DNA of 64,000 nucleotides. Source: an uncultured Gammaproteobacteria bacterium. Its GTDB lineage: Bacteria; Pseudomonadota; Gammaproteobacteria; Nitrosococcales; Methylophagaceae. Below, piece by piece: positions 1 through 9,116 of this stretch (its first letter is position 1; each line of letters begins with the position of its first letter). Both the position numbers and the translations under genes were made by a program. Location of the stretch: the NCBI GenBank assembly GCA_905479075.1, contig CAJQLA010000017.1, forward strand, positions 93,443 to 157,442, written 5' to 3'. Under the pieces are notes generated by a model, which saw only the letters and a program-made list of their open reading frames with translations, was not told the origin of the DNA and did no database searches.

Positions 1-1451
1 TTGATCCGGATAAGGAATTCTCTGCACTATCAGGTGGAATGAAACGTCGGGTTTTATTAGCACAAGCCTTAGTTAAAGAGCCTGATATTTTATTATTGGA
101 TGAGCCGACCAATCACCTCGATATTGGCTCAATTACTTGGTTGGAAGAGTTTTTAAAAAGCTATAGTGGCACTGTGTTATTTATCACTCATGACCGGACT
201 TTTTTACAGGCTTTGGCAACGCGTATTGTACAGTTAGACCGAGGTCAACTTACTAGTTATCCAGGCGATTACCGACACTTTTTGGAACGCCGAGAAGCCT
301 TATTAGCTGAAGAACAGCAACAGAATGCTTTGTTTGACAAAAAATTAGCACAAGAAGAAGTGTGGATAAGACAAGGTATTAAAGCACGTCGGACCCGTAA
401 TGAAGGCCGAGTTAGAGCTTTACAGCAGTTACGTCGTGAACGCAGCCAACGTCGTGAAAAACAAGGCAATGTCAAAATGCAACTGCAAGAAGCTCAGCGT
501 AGTGGCAAGCTGGTCATTGAAGCTGAAGATTTGGGTCAAAGCTATGATGGTCGTACTTTGTTTAAGGATTTCACCACCTTGATTCAACGCGGAGATCGCA
601 TAGGCGTCATCGGTCCTAATGGTTGCGGTAAAAGTACTTTACTGTCCATTTTATTGGGTAAAAACAAGCCTGAAACAGGTGAGGTGGTACTAGGGACAAA
701 TTTAGAAGTGGCCTATTTTGATCAGTTGCGTAGCCAACTTGATGAAGAAGTCAGTGTTGTAGACAATGTTGGACAAGGTAGTGATTTTGTCGAAATAGGT
801 GGTTCACGTAAGCATATTATGGGCTATCTCCAGGACTTCTTGTTTACGCCTGAACGTGCCCGAACACCAGTTAAAGCACTATCAGGTGGAGAAAGAAACC
901 GATTACTATTAGCTAAACTGTTTACCCAACCTGCTAACTTATTAGTGATGGATGAGCCCACTAATGATTTAGATGCAGAAACCTTAGATTTATTAGAAGA
1001 TTTATTAATGAATTATCATGGCACATTATTATTAGTCAGCCATGATCGAGCGTTTCTCAATAATGTGGCAACGAGCACCATTGTATTTGATGACGATGGT
1101 CAAGTTCGTGAATATGTGGGTGGTTATGATGATTGGGTGCACCAACGTCAACAAGATCAACAAAAGGCAGTTGGCAAACCAAAATCAGTACCTAAAGCGG
1201 TTAAATCAGGCGGTAAAAAGTCGAGTTTAACCTATCAAGAACAGCTAGACTTAGCTGCATTACCAAAGCAAATTGAAGCAATGGAATTAAAGCAAACTGA
1301 GTTAAACGGCAAAATTAGTCAACCAGAGTTCTATCAACAGACTGCAGACAAAGTCACAGCAGTGCAAGATAAATTGGCTCAGTTGACTGAAGAACTTGAG
1401 TTGGCCTACGATCGCTGGCAACAACTGGAAGCCAAGCAGGAAAATAGCTGA
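1..1451 (+). CDS. uup: ABC-F family ATPase Uup (5' end missing)
   Basis: Soluble ABC-F ATPase with no membrane part; the family acts on ribosomes and branched DNA intermediates. The reading frame is open from base 3, so the start lies left of the window and about 482 residues are visible. The visible part begins at the signature of the first ABC domain (LSGGMKRR), followed by Walker B (LLLDEPTNHLD). The inter-domain linker is Arg/Glu-rich. The second ABC domain has Walker A GPNGCGKST near base 612, signature LSGGERNR near base 877 and Walker B VMDEPTNDLD. The C-terminal roughly 80 residues (from about base 1210) are Lys/Gln/Glu-rich and look like the coiled coil typical of Uup, and the VGGYDDW segment before it is also Uup-like. 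The stop overlaps the next ATG by one base, so the two genes are probably co-transcribed. Family assignment is firm; physiological role is from the family. Confidence 0.93.
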   Translation, partial: DPDKEFSALSGGMKRRVLLAQALVKEPDILLLDEPTNHLDIGSITWLEEFLKSYSGTVLFITHDRTFLQALATRIVQLDRGQLTSYPGDYRHFLERREALLAEEQQQNALFDKKLAQEEVWIRQGIKARRTRNEGRVRALQQLRRERSQRREKQGNVKMQLQEAQRSGKLVIEAEDLGQSYDGRTLFKDFTTLIQRGDRIGVIGPNGCGKSTLLSILLGKNKPETGEVVLGTNLEVAYFDQLRSQLDEEVSVVDNVGQGSDFVEIGGSRKHIMGYLQDFLFTPERARTPVKALSGGERNRLLLAKLFTQPANLLVMDEPTNDLDAETLDLLEDLLMNYHGTLLLVSHDRAFLNNVATSTIVFDDDGQVREYVGGYDDWVHQRQQDQQKAVGKPKSVPKAVKSGGKKSSLTYQEQLDLAALPKQIEAMELKQTELNGKISQPEFYQQTADKVTAVQDKLAQLTEELELAYDRWQQLEAKQENS

Positions 1452-2224
1452 TGGCAGAGCCTGAATTGATTTATTCGGTGACAGAATCTGATCAAGTCAT
1501 TAAAGTTTGGCAGCAGGATAATTTACGTTGGTTAGAGTTCGGTGATGAATTAATCCAAACTGAGATTGATTTAGATCGCGCTGATTATCTACCTGAGTCT
1601 TTTAATCGCGCGATGCTGGGAGGGGTTTTATTCACGGATATGCCTAAGCGTGTGCTATTGGCGGGGACAGGCGGCGGTTCTACTGCCCGTTATTTTGCTA
1701 ATCGGTTTCCTGATATACAAGGTGAAGCTGTAGAACTCTCCTCAGCAGTTATTGAACTTGCTAAAGATTATTTTGATTGTCCTTGTACAGGGAACTGGAA
1801 TTTAATTCAGGATGATATTAGAAATTATGTAATACAGTGCGCACATCGTTATGATTTGATTGTGATGGATATTGCGATTGATCAACATACGCCAGAATGG
1901 CTAGTTGAACAGACGTTTTTACAACATTGTCGTGCTTTGCTCACTGAAAATGGCCATATTGCTATTAATCTTATTGTAAAAGATGCACAGGGTTTTTTAG
2001 GCTCACTAGCTACGATTCGGCATGTTTTTGATAAACAAACAGTTTGTTTATCATTAACAGAGCATAAAAATATTTTGGTCTATGCTTATAATCAAGCTTG
2101 TCAGCATACCCCACAGCAAATAGAGCGAAGCTTGTCAGAATTACAACAAGTTTGGCAGTTTGAGTTTGATGATTTTTACCAACAAATGTTGAAGGATAAC
2201 CCAGCAGGTAGTGGGATTATATAA
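1451..2224 (+). CDS. Spermidine synthase-like class I methyltransferase-fold protein
   Basis: A 257-residue protein with the Rossmann nucleotide-binding fold of the spermidine synthase/SAM methyltransferase group. The glycine-rich motif LLAGTGGGSTARYF sits near residue 70, an acidic residue ends the next strand (EAVELS), and QDDIRNYV plus DLIVMDIA follow, as in SpeE-like proteins. The segment where true spermidine synthases carry their substrate-binding DE.xYHE motif reads LPESFNRAMLGG instead, so genuine aminopropyl transfer is doubtful. The ATG overlaps the uup stop (TGATG), indicating translational coupling. I call the fold with confidence but not the substrate; a small-molecule methyltransferase is an alternative. 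Confidence 0.75.
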   Translation: MAEPELIYSVTESDQVIKVWQQDNLRWLEFGDELIQTEIDLDRADYLPESFNRAMLGGVLFTDMPKRVLLAGTGGGSTARYFANRFPDIQGEAVELSSAVIELAKDYFDCPCTGNWNLIQDDIRNYVIQCAHRYDLIVMDIAIDQHTPEWLVEQTFLQHCRALLTENGHIAINLIVKDAQGFLGSLATIRHVFDKQTVCLSLTEHKNILVYAYNQACQHTPQQIERSLSELQQVWQFEFDDFYQQMLKDNPAGSGII

Positions 2225-2247
2225 GCTATCTTTCTAATAATGAGGGA

Positions 2248-3609
2248 GTGAAAACTTTGGATATATTATCAATGGTGACTGATTGGATCGGCCAGTTAAA
2301 TGGGTTGGTATGGGGTCCAATTATGCTAGTGTTAATTCTAGGTACGGGTTTCTTCCTTATGTTGGGCTTACGTTTGATGCCTGTGTTGAAACTGGGTTAT
2401 GGCTTCAAAATGTTGTCACAGGGTAGAGGAGATGAAAAGCAAGAGGGTGAGGGCGATATTTCGCCTTTTAATGCCCTAATGACATCACTATCAGCAACGA
2501 TAGGCACGGGTAATATAGCGGGCGTTGCAACCGCTATTTTTTTAGGTGGCCCAGGTGCTTTGTTTTGGATGTGGATAACAGCTTTGGTAGGAATGGCAAC
2601 CAAGTATTCTGAAGCCGTACTTGCTGTACATTTTCGTGAAACTGATGATAGAGGGCTAAAAATAGGCGGCCCGATGTATTACATTAAGAATGGCCTGGGT
2701 CCTAAGTTTGTTTGGTTAGGCGCAGCTTTTGCCATTTTTGGCGCATTAGCTGGTTTTGGTATTGGTAATACTATTCAGGCAAATTCCGTAGCAGATGCAT
2801 TGTCTTCAAAATTTGCTATTCCACATCTAACAACGGGTATTGTCATTGCGGTATTGGTGGCACTTGTTTTATTGGGTGGTATTAAGCGGATAGCAACCGT
2901 TGTGGGTAAGTTAGTCCCGTTCATGGCGATCAGTTATGTCTTGGCTGCAATGGGCATATTGTTAATGAATGCTGAGCAGTTGCCAGCAGCATTTGATTTG
3001 ATCTTCACCCACGCCTTTACACCTGCAGCTGCCACGGGTGGTTTTGCTGGTGCGGCTGTTTGGGCTGCGATTCGTTTTGGTGTAGCTCGTGGTATTTTTT
3101 CAAATGAAGCAGGACTAGGTAGTGCACCGATTGCTCATGCATCTGCCATAACAAATAGTCCAGTTAGGCAAGGGACTATTGCGATGATGGGCACATTTAT
3201 TGACACGATCATTATTTGTTCAATGACAGGTTTAGTTATCATTATTTCAGGTGCATGGACCAGTGGTGAAACAGGCGCGACTTTATCCTCATTAGCCTTT
3301 GAATCAGCTTTACCTGGTTTTGGTAGTTATGTCGTGACGTTTGGCCTCAGTATCTTTGCTTTTACCACTATTTTAGGTTGGAGCCTTTATGGTGAACGTT
3401 GTGTGGAATATCTGTTTGGTAGTCGAGCGATTATTCCATTTCGTGTGTTATGGGTATTAGCTGTACCATTAGGAGCGGTCGCCAAATTATCATTTATATG
3501 GTTGGTGGCAGATACGCTCAATGCTTTAATGGCGATACCCAATTTAATTGCTTTGCTGCTGTTAAGTCCTGTTGTATTTAAGTTAACGCGAGATTATTTC
3601 TCACGTTAG
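2248..3609 (+). CDS. Alanine/glycine:cation symporter family protein (AlsT/DagA-type)
   Basis: Inner-membrane sodium:amino-acid symporter (AGCS family), about 453 residues with around ten hydrophobic segments. Family-typical motifs include the TIGTGNIAGVATA region, the GGPMYYIKNGLG stretch and NEAGLGSAPIAHA, which lines the substrate and ion path in this family. The start is uncertain. GTG at 2248 is only about 2 bases after the GAGGG at 2242, whereas TTG at 2257 has a better ribosome-binding-site spacing and would give a protein three residues shorter. It follows the SpeE-like gene by 23 bases. Substrate (Ala, Gly or another small amino acid) cannot be read from the sequence. Confidence 0.88.
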   Translation: MKTLDILSMVTDWIGQLNGLVWGPIMLVLILGTGFFLMLGLRLMPVLKLGYGFKMLSQGRGDEKQEGEGDISPFNALMTSLSATIGTGNIAGVATAIFLGGPGALFWMWITALVGMATKYSEAVLAVHFRETDDRGLKIGGPMYYIKNGLGPKFVWLGAAFAIFGALAGFGIGNTIQANSVADALSSKFAIPHLTTGIVIAVLVALVLLGGIKRIATVVGKLVPFMAISYVLAAMGILLMNAEQLPAAFDLIFTHAFTPAAATGGFAGAAVWAAIRFGVARGIFSNEAGLGSAPIAHASAITNSPVRQGTIAMMGTFIDTIIICSMTGLVIIISGAWTSGETGATLSSLAFESALPGFGSYVVTFGLSIFAFTTILGWSLYGERCVEYLFGSRAIIPFRVLWVLAVPLGAVAKLSFIWLVADTLNALMAIPNLIALLLLSPVVFKLTRDYFSR

Positions 3610-3735
3610 GAGATGCTAGTTAATTTTGGATTACACCGCTTTTATATCTAAAAATTGACTATGTTAAGCTTAATTAGGGCTAGATTAATTTTTTGATGAT
3701 CGAGAAATCAGAGTAAATTACAGGAGTGACCTGTT

Positions 3736-4044
3736 ATGGCTTTGAAAAAACGATGTATACCAACAGCTTTGGCAACGAGCGCTATTGTTACGATGATGGC
3801 AAGTGTTAGCGCTGAAGAGAGCCCCTTCCAAGCCGAAGTATTTCATTCAGTGAGTTATCAAATAGCAGATCTTGATGACGAAGGTTGCGGTGGTGCCATG
3901 ACAGAGTATCGGCACGTGCCAGCGGAGTCTGAAAAAAAAGAAGAAAAAGAAACTGAATCAGAAGCTGATCAAAAGTCAGAGCAGCAAGAAAATACTGGTT
4001 TTATTGAGAAGGTTAAGGCGTTTTGGTCTAGGTTATTTGGTTAA
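3736..4044 (+). CDS. Small secreted acidic hypothetical protein
   Basis: A 102-residue protein I do not recognise. The first 26 residues form a clear signal peptide: positive start (MALKKR), hydrophobic core, and a likely cleavage after ASVSA. The middle has a short segment with one Cys (DDEGCGGAM). From about residue 58 there is a highly charged Glu/Lys/Gln stretch, and the end is amphipathic and aromatic (KVKAFWSRLFG), which could associate with a membrane. A good ribosome binding site (AGGAG at 3722) precedes the ATG. It stands alone between the symporter and a decayed LysR remnant, so context gives no function. Periplasmic location is inferred. Confidence 0.6.
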   Translation: MALKKRCIPTALATSAIVTMMASVSAEESPFQAEVFHSVSYQIADLDDEGCGGAMTEYRHVPAESEKKEEKETESEADQKSEQQENTGFIEKVKAFWSRLFG

Positions 4045-4128
4045 GCTAGCAAAAAGCGCTGGTAACTTTTCTGTTAGTTTCTCAGCGTGGTCAATGACCA
4101 TAGTGCAATAGCTATAAATACCCTTTGA

Positions 4129-4329
4129 GGGTTAGAACCGGGTATCGTCTCACGTCATACATTGGAAATCGAATTTGCCTTGGATCAGCTTGAAATTTTA
4201 GATGTTGAAGGCTTTCCAATTATCCGTAATTGGTATTTAGTTCATCGAAAAGAAAAGCGATTTACCGCTCTGGCATCAGCATTTAAAGATCTTGTTATTA
4301 ATGATGCCAGTGCCATTTTAGTGCGATAA
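4129..4329 (+). pseudogene. C-terminal remnant of a LysR-family regulator
   Basis: A 66-codon open stretch with no plausible start ends in TAA at 4327. Its translation matches the end of a LysR-type effector-binding domain: VSRHTLEIEFALDQL, then LEILDVEGFPIIRNWYLV, then HRKEKRFTALASAFKDLV. This pattern (LDVEGFPI..WYLVH..K) is typical of CbbR-like regulators. The beginning (GLEPGIVSRHT) appears shifted against the usual GLGIAxxSRHT, and a stop lies just before at 4126. No helix-turn-helix part is present in the 84 bases between here and the previous gene, so most of the regulator is gone. It is likely non-functional. Confidence 0.72.
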
Positions 4330-4335
4330 AGCCTT

Positions 4336-5124
4336 TTATTGCTCAGATGGGATCCAGTTAATTTCTTTGGCTGTTTCTTTTCCCACCATGACGTATTTTA
4401 AACTCGCAGGCATTTTAGCTTTGTCAGCAGATAAGGCAACTCTACCTGCCATGATTTCGGCATAGCGTTGTGGGTGAAGAGGTTGTTTGTCAGGCTGCGC
4501 ATAGCCTACGGGATATAAGGGAAGATTTTGACCATCATATTTATCATGAGCACCGACTGTATGAAAAATTTCATGGGCTAGAACGATGGAATTTTGTTGA
4601 TTCTGTTGTTTGTCGGCATAGGCATGAATAACACCGATTAGTCCTTTTTGTAAGCCGAGTGAATGAGCAAGCGGTTTACCATTTTCTTGGTGATAAATAA
4701 CATATAAACGGATTCTATTACTATTAGAAAGTGAGTCAGGTGTATTATTAAAAGCCCAATAGCGTAAACCTAAACTCCAGAAAATAGTACTCAAAACAGA
4801 TTGACGATTGTGTGGTGGCTCTGGTGGCATTTCCGTGACAGTATCACCTAGCATTGTGATAATGGGCTGTTGTGCGATCAGGTCAAATTTTTCGGCATTT
4901 TTGATAAAAAATTCATCAATGTCATAAAAGTCTTGGCTTGATAGGCCGGCAATATAGTCATCAGTCTTTTGTTGTCCATCGCCATTAATCGGAAAGATGG
5001 TAACTGTGATGGGTTTATACCAAGATGTGGTATTTAGCCTTTGATCTTGAGCATAAATAGCAGCTAAGGCAAGTAAGATAAGTAAAATAGTGATACGCAA
5101 ATTTCTAAAACTAAATACTTTCAT
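4336..5124 (-). CDS. Membrane-anchored putative zinc metallopeptidase (HEXXH)
   Basis: A 262-residue protein with one N-terminal hydrophobic segment (residues about 9-25) that could be an uncleaved anchor or a signal peptide. Near residue 184 it carries VLAHEIFHTVGAHDKYD. HEIFH is a metzincin/gluzincin-type zinc motif, and the following GAHDKYD could provide the third ligand or a calcium-like site. Upstream is a mixed region with an internal WSLGLRYWAF segment. I do not recognise a named family. The next gene upstream on this strand is the cold-shock gene, but a strong terminator lies between them, so this gene probably has its own promoter in 5125-5155. A periplasmic protease is a reasonable inference; substrate unknown. 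Confidence 0.6.
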   Translation of the reverse strand: MKVFSFRNLRITILLILLALAAIYAQDQRLNTTSWYKPITVTIFPINGDGQQKTDDYIAGLSSQDFYDIDEFFIKNAEKFDLIAQQPIITMLGDTVTEMPPEPPHNRQSVLSTIFWSLGLRYWAFNNTPDSLSNSNRIRLYVIYHQENGKPLAHSLGLQKGLIGVIHAYADKQQNQQNSIVLAHEIFHTVGAHDKYDGQNLPLYPVGYAQPDKQPLHPQRYAEIMAGRVALSADKAKMPASLKYVMVGKETAKEINWIPSEQ

Positions 5125-5155
5125 TGATTAATCCTGATTTCAATTTTGCTTAGGC

Positions 5156-5183
5156 AAAAAAAAACCGGTTAAAAAATAACCGG
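5156..5183 (-). terminator. Rho-independent terminator after the cold-shock gene
   Basis: Read on the minus strand, CCGGTTA (5183-5177) pairs with TAACCGG (5171-5165) around a short T-rich loop and is followed by nine consecutive T residues (5164-5156). The position is 30 bases after the csp stop codon. This is a textbook intrinsic terminator for the leftward asmA-mutY-yggX-csp transcripts. Confidence 0.88.
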
Positions 5184-5212
5184 CTTTTTATTTTCAATAC
5201 GAATGTTTGTTA

Positions 5213-5422
5213 TTAACTAGGAACAACGTTTTCCGCTTGAGGGCCTTTTTGACCTTGTGTTACTTCCATTGTTACAGATTGACCTTCTTTTAAAGATTTG
5301 AAGCCATCTGCTTGGATTGCTGTGTGGTGTACGAATACATCAGGGCCGTCTGCTTGCTCGATAAAACCGAAACCTTTTTCGTCGTTAAACCATTTAACGG
5401 TGCCTGTTACTTGTTCTGCCAT
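5213..5422 (-). CDS. Cold-shock domain protein (CspA family)
   Basis: Single cold-shock domain protein of 69 residues that binds single-stranded RNA or DNA and acts as an RNA chaperone. The start [13 protein letters not shown] is chosen over an upstream in-frame start because it matches the family length and has AGAGG about 6 bases upstream. RNP1 (KGFGFI) and RNP2 (VFVHH) are both intact. It lies 40 bases after yggX on the same strand and is closed by a strong terminator. Such proteins may be cold-induced or constitutive; nothing here decides which. Confidence 0.95.
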   Translation of the reverse strand: MAEQVTGTVKWFNDEKGFGFIEQADGPDVFVHHTAIQADGFKSLKEGQSVTMEVTQGQKGPQAENVVPS

Positions 5423-5462
5423 GTTAACCTCTGTACTTTGTGTAATGTTGTGTTTTAAAAAA

Positions 5463-5729
5463 TTATTCAGCAACAAACTCTGCTGGTGGTGCTGAACCCT
5501 CGCCGAAGAAAAATTTTTCTAATTCTTCTTTGAGAAATTGTTGTGATTTTGAGTCTGCTAATGATAATCGATATTCATTGATTAACATGGTTTGTTGGCT
5601 TAACCACATTTGCCAAGCTTCCTTAGAGACAGATTCATAGATTTTTTTGCCCAAATCACCGGGATAAGGAGGAAAGTCTAAACCTTCAGCTTCTTTTTCC
5701 AATTTTATGCAATGGACAGTGTGTACCAT
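5463..5729 (-). CDS. yggX: Fe(2+)-trafficking / oxidative-damage protection protein YggX
   Basis: An 88-residue cytoplasmic protein of the YggX family, implicated in protecting Fe-S proteins and in iron handling. Family marks are [24 protein letters not shown] with the conserved Cys at residue 7, then [25 protein letters not shown] and a helical C-terminus. It sits 6 bases after mutY; this pairing is widespread in gammaproteobacteria and makes sense because MutY carries a 4Fe-4S cluster. The length is normal for the family. Confidence 0.96.
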   Translation of the reverse strand: MVHTVHCIKLEKEAEGLDFPPYPGDLGKKIYESVSKEAWQMWLSQQTMLINEYRLSLADSKSQQFLKEELEKFFFGEGSAPPAEFVAE

Positions 5730-5735
5730 ATATCT

Positions 5736-6782
5736 TTACTCTAATAACGTTAATAATGCTTTAACAGGCGCAGGCAAGCCGAGCCGCAAAGCATTTCTTA
5801 TTGTATACCAGCCAGTACAATTATTGTCACCTATCTGTTGACTGTTATATTCGCATTGTATCAGAAATGGATAAATATCCAATTTGAAATGGGTGAAAAC
5901 ATGATGAATAGGTGCCATGGGTGTCGTTGATATTGTTTTTATATTAAGCTGATGCTCGGAACAGAATTGAACTTCTTTCATCTCATTTTTTTCTGGGAAA
6001 CTCCATAAACCGCCCCATATACCGTGGTTTGGTCGTTTCTCCAAAAATATTTCACCATGAGTATTTTGTGCAATTAACCAATGCGTTTGACGAAGAGGAG
6101 TCTCTTTTTTGGGTTTTGGAGAGGGGTAATTTCGTGGATCTTCATATAGATAAGCCTTGCAATCTTGTTGCAATGGGCAATGTGAACAAAGTGGTTTAGT
6201 GCGCGTACAAATGGTCGCCCCGAGGTCCATTTGCGCTTGAATGTAGTTTGCGACACGTTTTTTGGGTAAAAGAGATTCAGCTAATTGCCAAAGATTTTGT
6301 TCAACTTGTTTTTTACCTGGCCAGCCTGAAATTGCATTATAACGAGCAAGAACACGTTTGACGTTGCCATCTAAAATAGGGAAAGCTTGTTTGTGAGCAA
6401 GCGCCATAATAGCACCTGCCGTAGATCGGCCAATACCGGGTAAAGCCATCAAATTCTCCAATGTGTCAGGCATTTCCCCATGATGTTTTTCAACCATAAT
6501 GATGGCAGCTTTATGCAAATTTCTAGCACGGGCGTAGTAACCCAGTCCGGTCCATAGTGCTAATACATCGTCTGGATCTGCATTTGCCAGTGAGCTTATG
6601 TCATTGTATCGGTCAATAAATCGTGTGTAATAGGCAATGACGGTAGAGACCTGTGTTTGCTGTAGCATAATTTCTGACAGCCAGACGTGATATGGCGTTA
6701 TATCGTGTTGCCATGGTAGATCTTTGCGACCGTGTTGATCAAACCATATTAGCAAGCGAGTGCTAAAAGTGGCGTTAGCCAA
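5736..6782 (-). CDS. mutY: A/G-specific adenine DNA glycosylase MutY
   Basis: Removes adenine mispaired with 8-oxoguanine in base excision repair. In its 348 residues the N-terminal HhH-GPD domain shows [22 protein letters not shown] (catalytic Glu region), the helix-hairpin-helix [12 protein letters not shown], and the catalytic Asp in [11 protein letters not shown]. The 4Fe-4S cluster ligands follow the canonical spacing C-x6-C-x2-C-x5-C ([17 protein letters not shown]). The C-terminal part is the NUDIX-like 8-oxoG recognition domain ([11 protein letters not shown]). It lies between asmA (26 bases) and yggX (6 bases), probably in one operon. Confidence 0.97.
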   Translation of the reverse strand: MANATFSTRLLIWFDQHGRKDLPWQHDITPYHVWLSEIMLQQTQVSTVIAYYTRFIDRYNDISSLANADPDDVLALWTGLGYYARARNLHKAAIIMVEKHHGEMPDTLENLMALPGIGRSTAGAIMALAHKQAFPILDGNVKRVLARYNAISGWPGKKQVEQNLWQLAESLLPKKRVANYIQAQMDLGATICTRTKPLCSHCPLQQDCKAYLYEDPRNYPSPKPKKETPLRQTHWLIAQNTHGEIFLEKRPNHGIWGGLWSFPEKNEMKEVQFCSEHQLNIKTISTTPMAPIHHVFTHFKLDIYPFLIQCEYNSQQIGDNNCTGWYTIRNALRLGLPAPVKALLTLLE

Positions 6783-6808
6783 AATAACAGTATCTATAAG
6801 AAGTCAGC

Positions 6809-9055
6809 TTAAAAAAAGCTTTTAAGCTTGTTTTCAATCGCATCTTTTACTTGATCTTCTGGTGTGGTGGCAGGTTCAGTCACTTGCTCGTCGTTTTTAG
6901 TCTCTGCATCATTAGCTTCATTATTAGTACTGCCTCCAAGGACACCGCCTAATAGGCCGCCTAATTCACCATCGAGCTTATCGCCTAGTTTTTCATTGAT
7001 TTTTTCATTCAGTTTTTCTTTTATCTCGGCAGTCGCTTTTTCTTTTGCAATGCTAGCAAGATCGACACTTGGTTTAGGGTCATTAAAGCTTCCAGTGATT
7101 TTGACTGGAATAGTGACACCTTTAAGATCAGCTAAGTCTTTGCCTGCTTGACCAGTAGATGTTTCAACGATAGATACTTTTAGACCATAGTCGATCACTT
7201 CTTTGACTATATCGGCAGTGCCTGCACCGTTAATACGAAGCAGAGGAGACATCAGTGCTAAATCCTGATTATTGATGACACCGTTAGAGGCTTTAAAAGA
7301 ACCCGCAAGACTAGAAAAATCTGTTTTGACAGGTTCATTGTTTGCTGGCAGTACCTCACCTTTGAGGGCGGCTTTGGCTTTGCGGATACTTTCGGCAATA
7401 TTGACTCCTTTCAATGAACCATCAGTGAAAGAAAATTCGCCATTACCGGAGAGCGATTGTTTTATTTTTTCAACATTGACACCACTACCACTGAGGTTGA
7501 CTTTGGCATTAACTAAGCCAGAGATTTTATCATCCCCAGATAGATCCTTTAACAATGGACCCGCTTGTAGATTCTGTAGATTCTCATTAATACTGACTTT
7601 TAACTTTTTACTGCGTGCATCCAAACCGACATTACCTTGATATTGCCCTTGGTATAAGTTTGCAGTCATAGGATGAAGTTTGATTACACCATCGTTAGCA
7701 TTTATTTCTATGTGAACCTGGTCGCTATGGGTACCACTCATTTTTAATTTGCCAATATCTAGACTACCGTTGAGATTAAGCTGGCGTAGCGTTTCCAAGG
7801 GCAACTCACTCGCCGCCGCTGCACTGGCAGTGGCGGGTGGGGCTGCTTTAGTCGAGGTATCAGGTTTTTTTGGTGTACTAGTTGGTGGTAAGTAGCGGTC
7901 TGCATCAATTTCATCTAGTGCCAATCTAAAACTGATTGCTGGATTAGAAAATTGTTTAATGCCTAGATTACCACTGAGCTTACTTTGATCTAGCGTTAGA
8001 TTAAGTTGATTAACATTAATGTGTTTACTAGAACCTTCTAATTGGCTAGATAGCTGAATGAGTTCAAGGGTATTACTGTCTGCCATGGCAGGTAATTCAA
8101 TGGATAATTGTTCGGCTAATTGTCTTAGATTGAATGCTTTAACGTCAATATCACCTGTAAAACTTGGGTTTTCTGATGATAGTTGACTGACTTGGAGATT
8201 GCTATAAATGAGTATGTCTTGAATTTGTATAACAAGCTTGGATAGATCAGCTGTCTGATTCTTCATGTCGGCATTGATATCGCCAGTCAGGATAAAGTCT
8301 ACTTTTGGTAAGGGTAAGCCTGCACCTTCTGCTAGTGTTTGCAGGTTTAAATTGCTTAAGATGAGCTGTTCTTTATCTATATTAACCATGATGTCAGAAG
8401 CGAGGTTAACATTAGCTTGAGTCTGTGGTTTGTTGCTTTCAATATCAAAACCAACGGCGAGTGCTGTAGCCTTACCAGCTATGAGTGGATCAGTTTGCAG
8501 GTTGAGGTTTTTAATTTGGACTTTTTCATCTTTACTACGATCTGTCCAAACAATATGAGCATTACTTAAGCGAACACCAGCAATACTGATAGCGGCTAAT
8601 GGAGGTCTCTCAGTGGAGCTTGATTTCCCCTTGCTCTTGTCAGCTGTTTTTTCACTATCACTAGATTGGCTTAAGTCATCCCAATTTGTTGTGCCATTTT
8701 TTGCTTTTTCTAAATTTAGAACGAGACCATCTAACACAATGGTATCCATTTCCAGTTGGTTTTTGAGTAATGGCATCAGCTTAATACGTATTTCTGCTTC
8801 ATTTACTTTTGCAAAATGCGGTTCATCGAAACCTTTGGCATTACTGAGAGAGAGAGGCCCTAATTCGAGCGCTACCCATGGAAAAACAGAGAGCCCAATA
8901 TCGCCTTCTAGTGTTAAGTTACGGCCTGTAGTTTGTTCAACTTTATCTGAGATTTGTTGTTTATAATCATTAGGATCGACGAGTAAGGGAATCGCAATCA
9001 ATGCAGCTATCACAACAACGATAATAAAAATGATGAGTTTGAGCAGGATGCGCAT
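6809..9055 (-). CDS. AsmA family envelope protein
   Basis: A 748-residue inner-membrane-anchored, mostly periplasmic protein of the AsmA/YhdP-like group, thought to affect outer-membrane lipid homeostasis. It has one N-terminal membrane helix (residues about 4-25) directly followed by the AsmA N-terminal signature (LVDPNDYKQQISDKVEQTTGR, then LEGDIGLSVFPWVALELG). Long beta-rich repeats follow, with a Pro/Ala/Ser/Thr linker near residues 395-415. The AsmA C-terminal domain (IKQSLSGNGEFSFTDGSLKG, then NIAESI) comes next. The last 70 residues are charged and low-complexity (KEKATAEIKEKLNEKINEKL) with a Gly-rich patch. It begins the mutY-yggX run. Confidence 0.9.
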   Translation of the reverse strand: MRILLKLIIFIIVVVIAALIAIPLLVDPNDYKQQISDKVEQTTGRNLTLEGDIGLSVFPWVALELGPLSLSNAKGFDEPHFAKVNEAEIRIKLMPLLKNQLEMDTIVLDGLVLNLEKAKNGTTNWDDLSQSSDSEKTADKSKGKSSSTERPPLAAISIAGVRLSNAHIVWTDRSKDEKVQIKNLNLQTDPLIAGKATALAVGFDIESNKPQTQANVNLASDIMVNIDKEQLILSNLNLQTLAEGAGLPLPKVDFILTGDINADMKNQTADLSKLVIQIQDILIYSNLQVSQLSSENPSFTGDIDVKAFNLRQLAEQLSIELPAMADSNTLELIQLSSQLEGSSKHINVNQLNLTLDQSKLSGNLGIKQFSNPAISFRLALDEIDADRYLPPTSTPKKPDTSTKAAPPATASAAAASELPLETLRQLNLNGSLDIGKLKMSGTHSDQVHIEINANDGVIKLHPMTANLYQGQYQGNVGLDARSKKLKVSINENLQNLQAGPLLKDLSGDDKISGLVNAKVNLSGSGVNVEKIKQSLSGNGEFSFTDGSLKGVNIAESIRKAKAALKGEVLPANNEPVKTDFSSLAGSFKASNGVINNQDLALMSPLLRINGAGTADIVKEVIDYGLKVSIVETSTGQAGKDLADLKGVTIPVKITGSFNDPKPSVDLASIAKEKATAEIKEKLNEKINEKLGDKLDGELGGLLGGVLGGSTNNEANDAETKNDEQVTEPATTPEDQVKDAIENKLKSFF

Positions 9056-9116
9056 AACAGATTTCCCTAAATGATTATGTTTTTAACACAGACCAATATT
9101 ATTATAGTTGGTTCGA

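Noticed and set aside
1451..2224. Calling the methyltransferase-fold gene speE
   Set aside because: The substrate-binding DE.xYHE region of spermidine synthase is not conserved.
6864..7640. Rightward frames over the asmA gene
   Set aside because: Low-complexity shadows of the AsmA reading frame; no start signal.
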